A DNA stretch of 64,000 nucleotides from Dietzia natronolimnaea (GTDB lineage: Bacteria; Actinomycetota; Actinomycetes; Mycobacteriales; Mycobacteriaceae), in the NCBI RefSeq assembly GCF_039525805.1, contig NZ_BAAAHZ010000001.1. One strand, written 5' to 3'. Both the position numbers and the translations under genes were made by a program. Within the stretch, counting starts at the first letter, position 1. Every line of letters begins with the position of its first letter. The notes below the pieces were generated by a model. That model was not told the origin of the DNA, did no database searches, and worked only from the letters and a program-made list of their open reading frames with translations. Positions 1 to 6,490 of the stretch are shown here, piece after piece.

Positions 1-383
1 TCGCCGCCGGCGGGGACGTGGAAGCCGTCCTCCTTCTCCTGCATCATCATGCCGCTGCCGCCGGGGACGGTCTCGTGCAGCTCGGTGCGGCCGCCGAGGT
101 CGCCGGAGACGCCGGTCAGGTGGAGGTCGTCCTCGCCGGGGTTGCGGATGGTGCCGAAGACCCCGGCCATGTCGGTGCCGGTGGCCTTGGCCCAGCCGTC
201 GTCGAGGATCACGGCTCCCGTGGCCTCGGCGCTGGTCGTCTGGTCGGTGGCGCCGGTGGTCCCGGGCGAGTCGTCGGAGGCGCAGGCCGCCGTGGACAGG
301 GCGAGGGTCAGTGCGGTGGCCGCGGCGAAGGCGGCACGGGTGTGGAAGGTACGGGTGTGGAGGGTACGGGTGTGGGAACGCAT
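1..383 (-). CDS. PCu(A)C-type periplasmic copper chaperone, lipoprotein (3' end outside window)
   Basis: The frame opens with ATG at 383 and runs off the left edge, giving about 127 visible residues. An Arg/His-rich n-region is followed by a hydrophobic stretch and the lipobox LSTAAC (Cys34), so a membrane-anchored lipoprotein is predicted. The mature part contains GWAKATGTDMAGVFGTIRN and later ELHETV with MMMQ. This layout of one His and several Met is typical of PCu(A)C (DUF461) proteins, which bind Cu(I) outside the membrane. The n-region is built from a 15-bp DNA repeat that yields HTRT[LF] units. It lies 73 bp downstream of the His-rich membrane gene on the same strand, so the two are probably co-transcribed. 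The C-terminus is not visible. Confidence 0.8.
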   Translation of the reverse strand, partial: MRSHTRTLHTRTFHTRAAFAAATALTLALSTAACASDDSPGTTGATDQTTSAEATGAVILDDGWAKATGTDMAGVFGTIRNPGEDDLHLTGVSGDLGGRTELHETVPGGSGMMMQEKEDGFHVPAGG

Positions 384-456
384 GGGTGTGTCAGTCCTTG
401 GTGTGGTGTGTGAGGTCGCCCGCCGGCGCGTGGCGCGGGCGGGGCGTGGGGTGGGA

Positions 457-1098
457 TCACACAGCCACGGGCGGCGCGCGGGTGCCTCCGCGGGCCAGGA
501 GGAACCGGCCGCGCGGGGCGTCGGCGTCGTAGGACGAGATGAGCGGGGCGACGACGACGAGGTGGGCCGTCGCCAGAAGCGGCATCACCCGCGCAGCCAC
601 CCAGGCCAAGGTCACGGACAGGACCGCCACCAGGCCGAGGGTCACGGCGATGGCCGCAAGGTGTGCACCGAGCATCCCGGGGGTCAGCAGCGTCGCCGGG
701 GAGGCGACCACCTCGGACCCGGCGCCGTCCATGGCGGCGCGGACGAGGGCGGGATCGGTCACGTGGTGGCCGAGCGCGGCGTGGGAGGAGCCCGGGGTGG
801 CCGAGTGCGTGTGCCCCGGTGCCAGCAGGAGGTGGACGACTCCCTGGCCCGCGATCAGGCCGGCCCCCGCCACCGGGATCGGGGACCGCTGCCGGGCGAT
901 GGCAGCGGTGGCCGCCCCCACGCCCGCGCTCGCCGCCGCGATCAGCAGGATCTGACCGGGGGTCGGGGCCACCGCGACCGTTCCGGCGGCCAGGCCGTGG
1001 GCGGCGATGCCGAACACCGCACTGACCACCGCGACGACGACGCCGACGACCGCGGTCACCACGGGGGGCACCTCGGCTCGGAAGCGGTCGGCGGGCAT
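457..1098 (-). CDS. Polytopic membrane protein with a His-rich loop, copper-module partner
   Basis: The product has 213 residues and about five hydrophobic segments (roughly 10-34, 47-67, 75-92, 140-165 and 166-188). A loop after segment three is rich in histidine (H89, H96, H98, H106, H111, H112), with H146 later. Such residues could bind metal. No family is recognised with certainty. The gene lies just upstream of the PCu(A)C gene, which suggests a role in copper handling or delivery to oxidases; this is inference from context. The ATG at 1098 follows a TAGAAT hexamer (1105-1110) by 6 nt and has no purine-rich ribosome site, so a leaderless mRNA is likely. Confidence 0.7.
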   Translation of the reverse strand: MPADRFRAEVPPVVTAVVGVVVAVVSAVFGIAAHGLAAGTVAVAPTPGQILLIAAASAGVGAATAAIARQRSPIPVAGAGLIAGQGVVHLLLAPGHTHSATPGSSHAALGHHVTDPALVRAAMDGAGSEVVASPATLLTPGMLGAHLAAIAVTLGLVAVLSVTLAWVAARVMPLLATAHLVVVAPLISSYDADAPRGRFLLARGGTRAPPVAV

Positions 1099-1130
1099 GC
1101 CCCGATTCTAGTGCTGCGCCGAGCGGGGGC

Positions 1131-1643
1131 CTATCCGCAGTGGCCGGTCCCACTCTCGGCGGACTCGGTGGTCAGCTCGATCCGGGCGCGCTCCTCGTCC
1201 GCCAGTCCCGCCTCGAGCCGGGCGAGCATGTGGGGGCGCATCTCGGGCAGGTCATCGACCTCGAACCATCGGACGTCGGTGTTCTCGCCGTCGGCGGGGT
1301 GCGGGTCGCCGTCGAGGTAGGTACAGGCGAAGGTGTGGTCGAGGTACTGCGCGCGGTCACCGTTGTCATAGGTGACCATCCGCGAGACGCCGATGGAGGC
1401 GACGCGGTCCACCCGGATGCGCACGGCGGCTTCCTCCCGTGCCTCGCGGACCGCGGCCTCGGCGGGATGCTCCCCCGGGTCGACGATGCCGGTGACCGGG
1501 GTCCACCAGCCGTTGTCGGCCCGGCGGACCAGCAGGACGCGCGCGCCGTGGGGGTCGCGGATGACGGCGGTGGCACCCGCCAGCCAGAGCGGCGCGGTGC
1601 CCACGTGACGGCGGAGCTCGAGGACGAAGTCGGGGACGGACAT
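1131..1643 (-). CDS. Nudix hydrolase
   Basis: This 170-residue protein carries a complete Nudix box at residues 52-74, starting GIVDPGE and continuing through REAREEAAV. It holds the Glu residues that bind the metal. The rest is a short alpha/beta protein of normal length for single-domain Nudix enzymes, which hydrolyse nucleoside diphosphates linked to another group. The substrate cannot be read from the sequence. WWTPVTG before the box resembles actinobacterial Nudix proteins annotated only as ADP-ribose or NTP pyrophosphatase-like. The ATG at 1643 lies 7 nt after TACGCT (1651-1656), the leaderless pattern common in this window. A strong hairpin at 1677-1712 separates it from the repeat-protein gene upstream. 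Confidence 0.9.
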   Translation of the reverse strand: MSVPDFVLELRRHVGTAPLWLAGATAVIRDPHGARVLLVRRADNGWWTPVTGIVDPGEHPAEAAVREAREEAAVRIRVDRVASIGVSRMVTYDNGDRAQYLDHTFACTYLDGDPHPADGENTDVRWFEVDDLPEMRPHMLARLEAGLADEERARIELTTESAESGTGHCG

Positions 1644-1676
1644 AGCCCCGAGCGTATCCAGACCCGGGGAAATGCA

Positions 1677-1712
1677 GCGATCCCCGCCGACCGTGTGGTC
1701 GACGGGGATCGC
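1677..1712 (-). terminator. Hairpin terminator after the repeat-protein gene
   Basis: A stem of GCGATCCCCG paired with CGGGGATCGC is extended inward by CGACC/GGTCG around a GTGT loop, with one mismatch. It lies 50 bp past the stop of the gene at 1762-2796. No long U tract follows, as is usual in actinobacteria. Confidence 0.7.
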
Positions 1713-1761
1713 CGGAGAACTATCCGATCACTGACTCAGTCAGCGTCGATGAGGACGAACC

Positions 1762-2796
1762 TCAGTTCTGCTCCTCGACGGGCTCGCACTCATCCCGCTC
1801 CATGGAGCCGTTGTCCTTGAGGAACTCGATGGCCTCCGGCGGGAGGTTGCAGACGAGACCGACGTTGATCTCGGGCAGCGGCGGGAGGTTGACGCCACCG
1901 GAGACGACGATGCCGATGCCGATGCCGGCAGCAGCGAGCGAGCCCAGCGCGAGCAGGCTTCCGGCGTCGACGGAACCGGCGTCGCTGGAGCCCTCGGCGG
2001 AACCGGACTCACCGAGCGAACCCTCGACGATCGTCTCGGAACCCTCGAACGTGGAGCCGAGGTCCGAGGAACCGAGGTCGGAGGAACCGGCCGTGATCGC
2101 GGCCAGGATGCCCTCGAGCGAGCCACCGTCGAGCGACTCGGAATCGAGCGAGCCCTCAGCGGAGCCGGCCTCGAGCGAGCCACCCTCGAGCGAACCCGAC
2201 TCGGAACCGGCCTCAAGCGAACCGCCCTCGAGCGAACCCGACTCGGAACCGGCCTCAAGCGAGCCGCCCTCAAGCGACTCGGAATCCAGCGAACCTTCAG
2301 CCGAACCGGCCTCAAGCGAACCGCCCTCGAGCGACTCGGAATCCAGCGAACCCTCAGCGGAGGCCGCGTCGAGCGAACCCGGCTCGAGCGAGCCGTCAGC
2401 CGAACCGGACTCGGAACCGGCGGTGATCGAGGCGAGGAGACCGGTCAGCGAACCGCCCTCGAGCGAACCCGACTCGGAACCGGCCTCGAGCGAACCACCC
2501 TCGAGCGAGCCCTCAGCGGAGCCGGCGTCAAGCGACTCGGTGTCGAGCGAGTCCGAAGCCGAACCGGCGTCAAGCGAACCGGCGTCCAGCGAGCCGCCGT
2601 CCGGGCCCGCCGAACCGAGGGCAAGACCGAGGTCCAGACCCAGTCCGCCGAGCGAACCATCCGGGCCGGACGAGCCGAGCGCGGTGCCGAGGTCGAGGTC
2701 GAGGCCTGCGCTCTGTGCAGAGGCGACACCCTGCATGGAGCCGAGCGCGAGTCCGGAGGCGGCGATGACGGCGATCATCCGCTTGGTGTTCTTCAT
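1762..2796 (-). CDS. Secreted low-complexity Ser-Leu-Glu-Gly repeat protein
   Basis: The protein has 344 residues. The ATG at 2796 is chosen because AGGAAGG stands 8 nt upstream and a clean signal peptide follows (MKNTKR, hydrophobic core, VASA-Q cleavage). Residues of about 30-270 consist of short units such as SLEGG, SLEAG, SAEG and SLDSE. They are organised in repeats of 14 (SLEGG SLEAG SESG) and 19 residues (SLEGG SLEAG SAEG SLDSE). The composition is strongly acidic, with almost no basic residues. Near the C-terminus a glycine-rich hydrophobic stretch (AAAGIGIGIVVSGG) precedes a short acidic tail with two Cys. The regular Leu spacing recalls pentapeptide-type beta-solenoids, but the period is not strictly five. 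No known family is recognised. A surface or cell-wall protein is likely, function unknown. Confidence 0.85.
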   Translation of the reverse strand: MKNTKRMIAVIAASGLALGSMQGVASAQSAGLDLDLGTALGSSGPDGSLGGLGLDLGLALGSAGPDGGSLDAGSLDAGSASDSLDTESLDAGSAEGSLEGGSLEAGSESGSLEGGSLTGLLASITAGSESGSADGSLEPGSLDAASAEGSLDSESLEGGSLEAGSAEGSLDSESLEGGSLEAGSESGSLEGGSLEAGSESGSLEGGSLEAGSAEGSLDSESLDGGSLEGILAAITAGSSDLGSSDLGSTFEGSETIVEGSLGESGSAEGSSDAGSVDAGSLLALGSLAAAGIGIGIVVSGGVNLPPLPEINVGLVCNLPPEAIEFLKDNGSMERDECEPVEEQN

Positions 2797-3103
2797 AGGA
2801 ATTGCCTTCCTGTTGTCGGTGACGACCCAGCGACCCGGGTTCTCCCCCTCGTCGCCCGGTCCGGTGTGTAGCCCGGGGGCCACTCACCGTCGGATCGTGT
2901 CATCACCCTATCGAGCAACTTTCTGGACCTGTTACAAGAACTCTGCTTTAGCCACAGCAAATGCCCAGCCGAGAGGCCGCCCTCAGAACCCGAGGTCCGG
3001 CGCCCTATTGCGCCCGAATAACCCTTCCCGCGCCACTACCTCGCCTTATGTAGACCTTAAGAAATAAATGTTGATTGATATAAGTCTGGACAGTACGCGA
3101 TTT

Positions 3104-3119
3104 AGTGATATTCATCACT
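3104..3119. promoter_or_regulatory. Candidate Crp/GlxR-type site
   Basis: AGTGATATTCATCACT is a perfect 6-bp inverted repeat with a 4-nt spacer. It fits the GTGA-N6-TCAC core of the Crp/GlxR family. A second site of the same form precedes the pilus operon at 13530-13545. It could act on either divergent gene. Confidence 0.5.
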
Positions 3120-3179
3120 TCTCACCAGAATTCGGCGGACGCGCCGTCAACAAGGCGCCCGACAGGCTCCCACGTGGGC

Positions 3180-3198
3180 GAATGTGAGGCTAACCTCG
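3180..3198 (+). promoter_or_regulatory. Weak DtxR/IdeR-like box
   Basis: The core AGGCTAACCT (3187-3196) matches ten consecutive positions of the DtxR/IdeR consensus; the full 19-mer matches about 14 of 19. It is followed at once by GGATAAATC, a plausible -10 region for the gene at 3228. A binding factor there would block that promoter. Matches of this quality also occur by chance. Confidence 0.3.
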
Positions 3199-3227
3199 GA
3201 TAAATCTGTCCCCGATCCAGGAGCGCC

Positions 3228-4679
3228 ATGACACCGAACAGCAGCGGGGTTCAGTTCCCCACCGATTCCGCCGGGAACCGCTCGTCCGGGCGGCTGGCCA
3301 AGCAGGTCGTCGCCGACGCACTCGCCACCGTGGACCCGGCAGCGGGAGACCGGGTCCACAAGATCAAGGACTGGCGCAAGGGATACATCCAGCCCTTCAC
3401 CGAACTGGTCAGTGCGGGCGTCGCCGATGCCGCCGCGTGGGACGGGGTGGCCCGCGCGGCTCTCGACTCGCTGCAGTCCAGGATGGTCGGCGTCCACGAG
3501 GTCGACGGCCGGATGGTCGAGACCGCGATGACGGACTACCTCGCCGTCGTCCCCTCCCGATCCACCCCGGGGACCGAGACGGTCCACGGCACCGCGGCCC
3601 CCGCCACGGAACTGTCCATCCCGTACCGCGGCGAGGAACTGAGCGGCGCGATGTTGCGTGCCCAGCTGGACAGGTGGGTCGACGCGGGGGTGATCGAGCC
3701 GAGCTGCGCGGACGCTCTCAGGTTGGTGCAGGACAACCCTGAGTGGCTCTCACTGCCGGGCCGCGCGATGCTCGTGCTCGGCCTGGGTTCCGAGATGGGG
3801 CCCGCCGCCCGACTGTTGCGGTGGGGCGCCGACGTCCTGGGCGTCGACCTCCCCTCGAGCCCGGTGTGGGACCGGTTCCGCCAGCAGGCCGCCGGCTTCG
3901 CGGGCAGGCTCCACTTCCCCACGGACGCGGACGGCCGGCCGGGCATCGACCTGCTCACCCAGCTCCCCGAGCTCGCCGCCTGGGCCCGCGCGGCCGCCCC
4001 GGCGCCGCTCACGGTGGGCGGCTACTTCTACGCGGACGGCGGGACCCACGTCCAGCTCTCGTCTGCGGCCGACGCCCTCGTCGTGGACCTGTTGAAGGAC
4101 GGGACGGCCGACGCCCTGGCCTACCTCGCCACCCCGATGGACACCTTCGTGGTCCCGGCCGACGTCCGCCGGGCCTCGGATGCGGCACTCGCGGCGCGCA
4201 AGGCCACCGACGTCAAGAGGATCGTCGGCGCCCTGACCGGTCAGAAGGTCTTCCACCGCAATTACGAGAAGGGGCACGGTCCGGCGGTGCACGACGCGCT
4301 GGTGCCCCAGCAGGGGCCCAACTACACGCTCGCCAAGCGGGTCCAGCGCTGGCGGGCCACCACCGCGTTCGCGGACGGCCACACCGTCTCCGTCAACGTC
4401 GCCCCCGCCACCGACACCCGCTCGGTCACCAAGAACAAGATCCTCGCCGCCACCTACAAGGGGGCGCACGCGTTCGGCATCGAGATCTTCGAACCCGCCA
4501 CCTCGTCGGCTCTGCTCGCCGCGTTGTTGGTCCACGACCTCAACGTGGGACGGCCGGACGTCGGGGTGCAGTGGGAGCACGAGTCCCACGGGGCGGCCTC
4601 GGGAGGGTTGTGGCGCCAGCCCTACCTGCCGCGGACCGCGCTGCCCGTGGCCGCACTGCTCGGTACCGTCAAGAGGTAG
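3228..4679 (+). CDS. Unrecognised 483-residue protein with a Rossmann-like glycine motif
   Basis: The ATG at 3228 has CAGGAG 5 nt upstream. No signal peptide or membrane segment is visible, so it is probably cytosolic. Near residue 182 a hydrophobic strand leads into LGLGSEMGPAARLLRWGADVLGVD. This resembles the first beta-alpha-beta unit of a Rossmann fold with an acidic residue closing strand two, as in NAD- or SAM-binding proteins. The N-terminal part (VHKIKDWRKGYIQPF) and the C-terminal part (VQWEHESHGAASGGLWRQPY) look conserved in style but match no family I can name. It is probably an oxidoreductase or methyltransferase of an unassigned actinobacterial family. Expression may respond to the sites at 3104 and 3180. 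A hairpin separates it from pspA. Confidence 0.75.
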   Translation: MTPNSSGVQFPTDSAGNRSSGRLAKQVVADALATVDPAAGDRVHKIKDWRKGYIQPFTELVSAGVADAAAWDGVARAALDSLQSRMVGVHEVDGRMVETAMTDYLAVVPSRSTPGTETVHGTAAPATELSIPYRGEELSGAMLRAQLDRWVDAGVIEPSCADALRLVQDNPEWLSLPGRAMLVLGLGSEMGPAARLLRWGADVLGVDLPSSPVWDRFRQQAAGFAGRLHFPTDADGRPGIDLLTQLPELAAWARAAAPAPLTVGGYFYADGGTHVQLSSAADALVVDLLKDGTADALAYLATPMDTFVVPADVRRASDAALAARKATDVKRIVGALTGQKVFHRNYEKGHGPAVHDALVPQQGPNYTLAKRVQRWRATTAFADGHTVSVNVAPATDTRSVTKNKILAATYKGAHAFGIEIFEPATSSALLAALLVHDLNVGRPDVGVQWEHESHGAASGGLWRQPYLPRTALPVAALLGTVKR

Positions 4680-4686
4680 GAACACG

Positions 4687-4712
4687 CCCCGGACCGATCT
4701 GCCGGTCCGGGG
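4687..4712 (+). terminator. Hairpin between the 483-residue gene and pspA
   Basis: CCCCGGACCG and CGGTCCGGGG form a perfect 10-bp stem around a 6-nt loop, 8 bp after the stop codon. The pspA start is only 33 bp further on. The hairpin may therefore be a partial terminator inside an operon rather than a complete one. Confidence 0.55.
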
Positions 4713-4744
4713 CCCGCCGGTGCCGACAGAGTAAGGACCCCGCC

Positions 4745-5677
4745 ATGCCGAACCCGTTCTCCAAGAGCTGGAACTACCTCAAGGCCTCGCTCGACAAGAA
4801 GGTCGACGACAACGCGGACCCCAAGATCCTCGTCCGCCAGGCCATGGACAACGCCCGCCAGCAGCACAAGTCGGTGACGGACCAGGCAGCCGCCGTGATC
4901 GGCAACGCCAAGCAGCTCGAGATCGCCATGGGCACCAAGTCCCGGCAGCTCGACGAGGTGCAGGGCCAGATCCGGCAGACCCTCCAGGTGGCCGAGTCGG
5001 CGCGTGCCGAGGGGGACACCGCCCGCGCCGCCCAGTTCGACGCACAGGCCGAGCAGCTGGCCGGCCGGATGGTCACCCTGGAGCAGGACCTCGAGAACAC
5101 CAAACAGCTGCACGGGCAGGCGGTGCAGGCCGCCGAGCAGGCCAAGCAGGCGGTCAGGGAGTCCGACCAGCGTCTGCGCGAGACGCTCGCGCAGGAGGAC
5201 CAGCTCCTGCTCCAGGCCACCCAGGCGGAGATGCAGCACCGGACCGTCGATTCCATGTCCTCGCTGGAGGGGGTCGGCGGCGGCAACTCGCCCACGTTCG
5301 ACGAGATCCGCGCCAAGATCGAGGGCCGCTACACCACCGCGCTCGGCAAGCAGGAGCTCGCGGAGGCCACGGGGTCCCCGTCCAGCGCGCAGCTCGACGC
5401 CGCCGCGTTCACCCGCGAGTCGGAGGGCAGGAGCAAGCTCGAGCAGATCCGGGCGTCCATGGGTCTGAGCGGTGGCGGCACCGCCGTCGAGGGCGCCGGA
5501 ACGGGTGGCGCCGCCGACCGGCAGCTGACCGGGGGCACCGGAGCCGACGGTTCCGCGGACGCCGCGACGCCCACCGAGCAGACGGGGACGAGCCCCACCC
5601 CGCAGGACGCCGGGACCCCGGAGCCGGGCCCCTCCGACCTCTCCGGGCCGACGCTCCCCCGCGACACCAGGGAGTAG
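4745..5677 (+). CDS. pspA: PspA/IM30 family envelope-stress protein
   Basis: The 310-residue product starts MPNPFSKSWNYLKASLDKKVDD, the usual N-terminal amphipathic helix of PspA/IM30/Vipp1 proteins. A long Gln/Glu/Ala-rich coiled coil follows to about residue 220. Family members bind stressed membranes and assemble ESCRT-III-like polymers that limit proton leakage. The last 70 residues are an added disordered tail rich in Gly, Thr, Ser and Pro, which the E. coli protein lacks. The start is ATG with TAAGGAC upstream. It is transcribed in the same direction as the unknown gene before it, with a hairpin between. No PspF-type regulator is nearby, so control must come from elsewhere. Confidence 0.9.
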   Translation: MPNPFSKSWNYLKASLDKKVDDNADPKILVRQAMDNARQQHKSVTDQAAAVIGNAKQLEIAMGTKSRQLDEVQGQIRQTLQVAESARAEGDTARAAQFDAQAEQLAGRMVTLEQDLENTKQLHGQAVQAAEQAKQAVRESDQRLRETLAQEDQLLLQATQAEMQHRTVDSMSSLEGVGGGNSPTFDEIRAKIEGRYTTALGKQELAEATGSPSSAQLDAAAFTRESEGRSKLEQIRASMGLSGGGTAVEGAGTGGAADRQLTGGTGADGSADAATPTEQTGTSPTPQDAGTPEPGPSDLSGPTLPRDTRE

Positions 5678-5786
5678 AGGTCGCCCACCGGAAATCTGCC
5701 CTCGCCATCGCGCCGATGCGCGATACGCTGATGCCGGCGCTGCGCTGACACCTCACCCGGCGCCTCTCTGATCGCGAGGAGACGCC

Positions 5787-6281
5787 ATGTCCACCACGCC
5801 CACGGCCTCCGGATGCCTCGACGACTCGGGAGCCGTCGTGTTCCCCCGCCGCCTGCCCATGTCCCGCGAGCAGGCGTGGGCCGCCGTCACCGACCCGGCC
5901 CGCACCGCCCGGTGGATCGGCCCGTGGTCGGGTGACCCGGCGTCCGGCACCGTCCAGCTCACCATGACCGCCGAGGAGGGCGATCCCGTCGACGGTGTCG
6001 AGGTGGTGACCTGTGACGCGCCGGGGCTCCTGGTCGTGCGGACCGGACCGGGCGGGTGGCTCCTCACCGTGAGGATCGAGGGCGACGACGACGAGGCCGT
6101 CATCTCCCTGGAACAGGACATCGCGGACGCCGAGTCCGCCTCCTCGATCGGTCCCGGGTGGGAGTACTACCTGGACCGGTTGGTCGAGGCCGAGGCGGGA
6201 CGGGATCCGGAGGCACTGAAGTTCGAACCCGACTACTACCCCGGTCTCGCCGAGTACTACCGGTCCTTGCTGGGCGGCTGA
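5787..6281 (+). CDS. SRPBCC/START-like (AHSA1-type) domain protein
   Basis: This 164-residue protein shows the usual opening of the SRPBCC fold: MSREQAWAAVTDPARTARWIGPW at about residues 25-47, followed by alternating strands and a C-terminal helix. Proteins of this fold have a hydrophobic cavity for lipids or other ligands, and AHSA1-type members are often small stand-alone proteins of unknown ligand. The ATG at 5787 is preceded by GAGGAGACG. The acidic stretch EGDDDEAVISLEQD is notable. Neighbours give no clear pathway. The fold assignment is fairly safe; the ligand is unknown. Confidence 0.75.
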   Translation: MSTTPTASGCLDDSGAVVFPRRLPMSREQAWAAVTDPARTARWIGPWSGDPASGTVQLTMTAEEGDPVDGVEVVTCDAPGLLVVRTGPGGWLLTVRIEGDDDEAVISLEQDIADAESASSIGPGWEYYLDRLVEAEAGRDPEALKFEPDYYPGLAEYYRSLLGG

Positions 6282-6315
6282 GCGGTCCGGAGCGGCCCGC
6301 TCCGCTCCCTTCACG

Positions 6316-6383
6316 CCATCCCCATCCCCATCCCTTCGATGACGCCGCACGTCCCGCCGCCCCGGCGCCCCGGCGCCCCGGCG
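6316..6383. repeat. Short tandem repeats upstream of the DUF222 gene
   Basis: Three 6-bp CCATCC units occur at about 6316-6334 and three 8-bp CCCCGGCG units at about 6360-6383. They lie in the 209-bp gap before the DUF222/HNH gene. They are simple-sequence repeats with no coding role visible. Confidence 0.6.
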
Positions 6384-6444
6384 CGTCCTTCGCATCGGTC
6401 GTGGTCGGAACACCATGTCGTACCCCGTTGCTAGTGTTGCACTA

Positions 6445-6460
6445 TCGAACACACGAGCGA
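6445..6460 (+). promoter_or_regulatory. Candidate LexA/SOS box before the 13E12-type gene
   Basis: TCGAACACACGAGCGA matches 10 of 12 defined positions of the actinobacterial SOS box (TCGAAC-N4-GTTCGA). It ends 30 bp before the start codon, next to a CACTAT that could be the -10 element. Several 13E12-repeat genes of M. tuberculosis are known LexA targets, which supports the reading. Confidence 0.5.
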
Positions 6461-6490
6461 TTACCTCGCTATCACACAAGGGGGAGCCGG

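Larger units (their letters stand above)
2797..3227. other. AT-richer divergent intergenic region
   Basis: This 431-bp gap separates the divergent repeat-protein gene and the 483-residue gene. Bases 3040-3125 are clearly AT-rich against the surrounding DNA. It contains two candidate regulator sites (3104-3119 and 3180-3198) and no convincing ORF. Confidence 0.6.

Noticed and set aside
2797..2883. N-terminal extension of the repeat protein to an upstream in-frame start
   Set aside because: It would hide the signal peptide inside the protein, while AGGAAGG stands exactly before the inner ATG.
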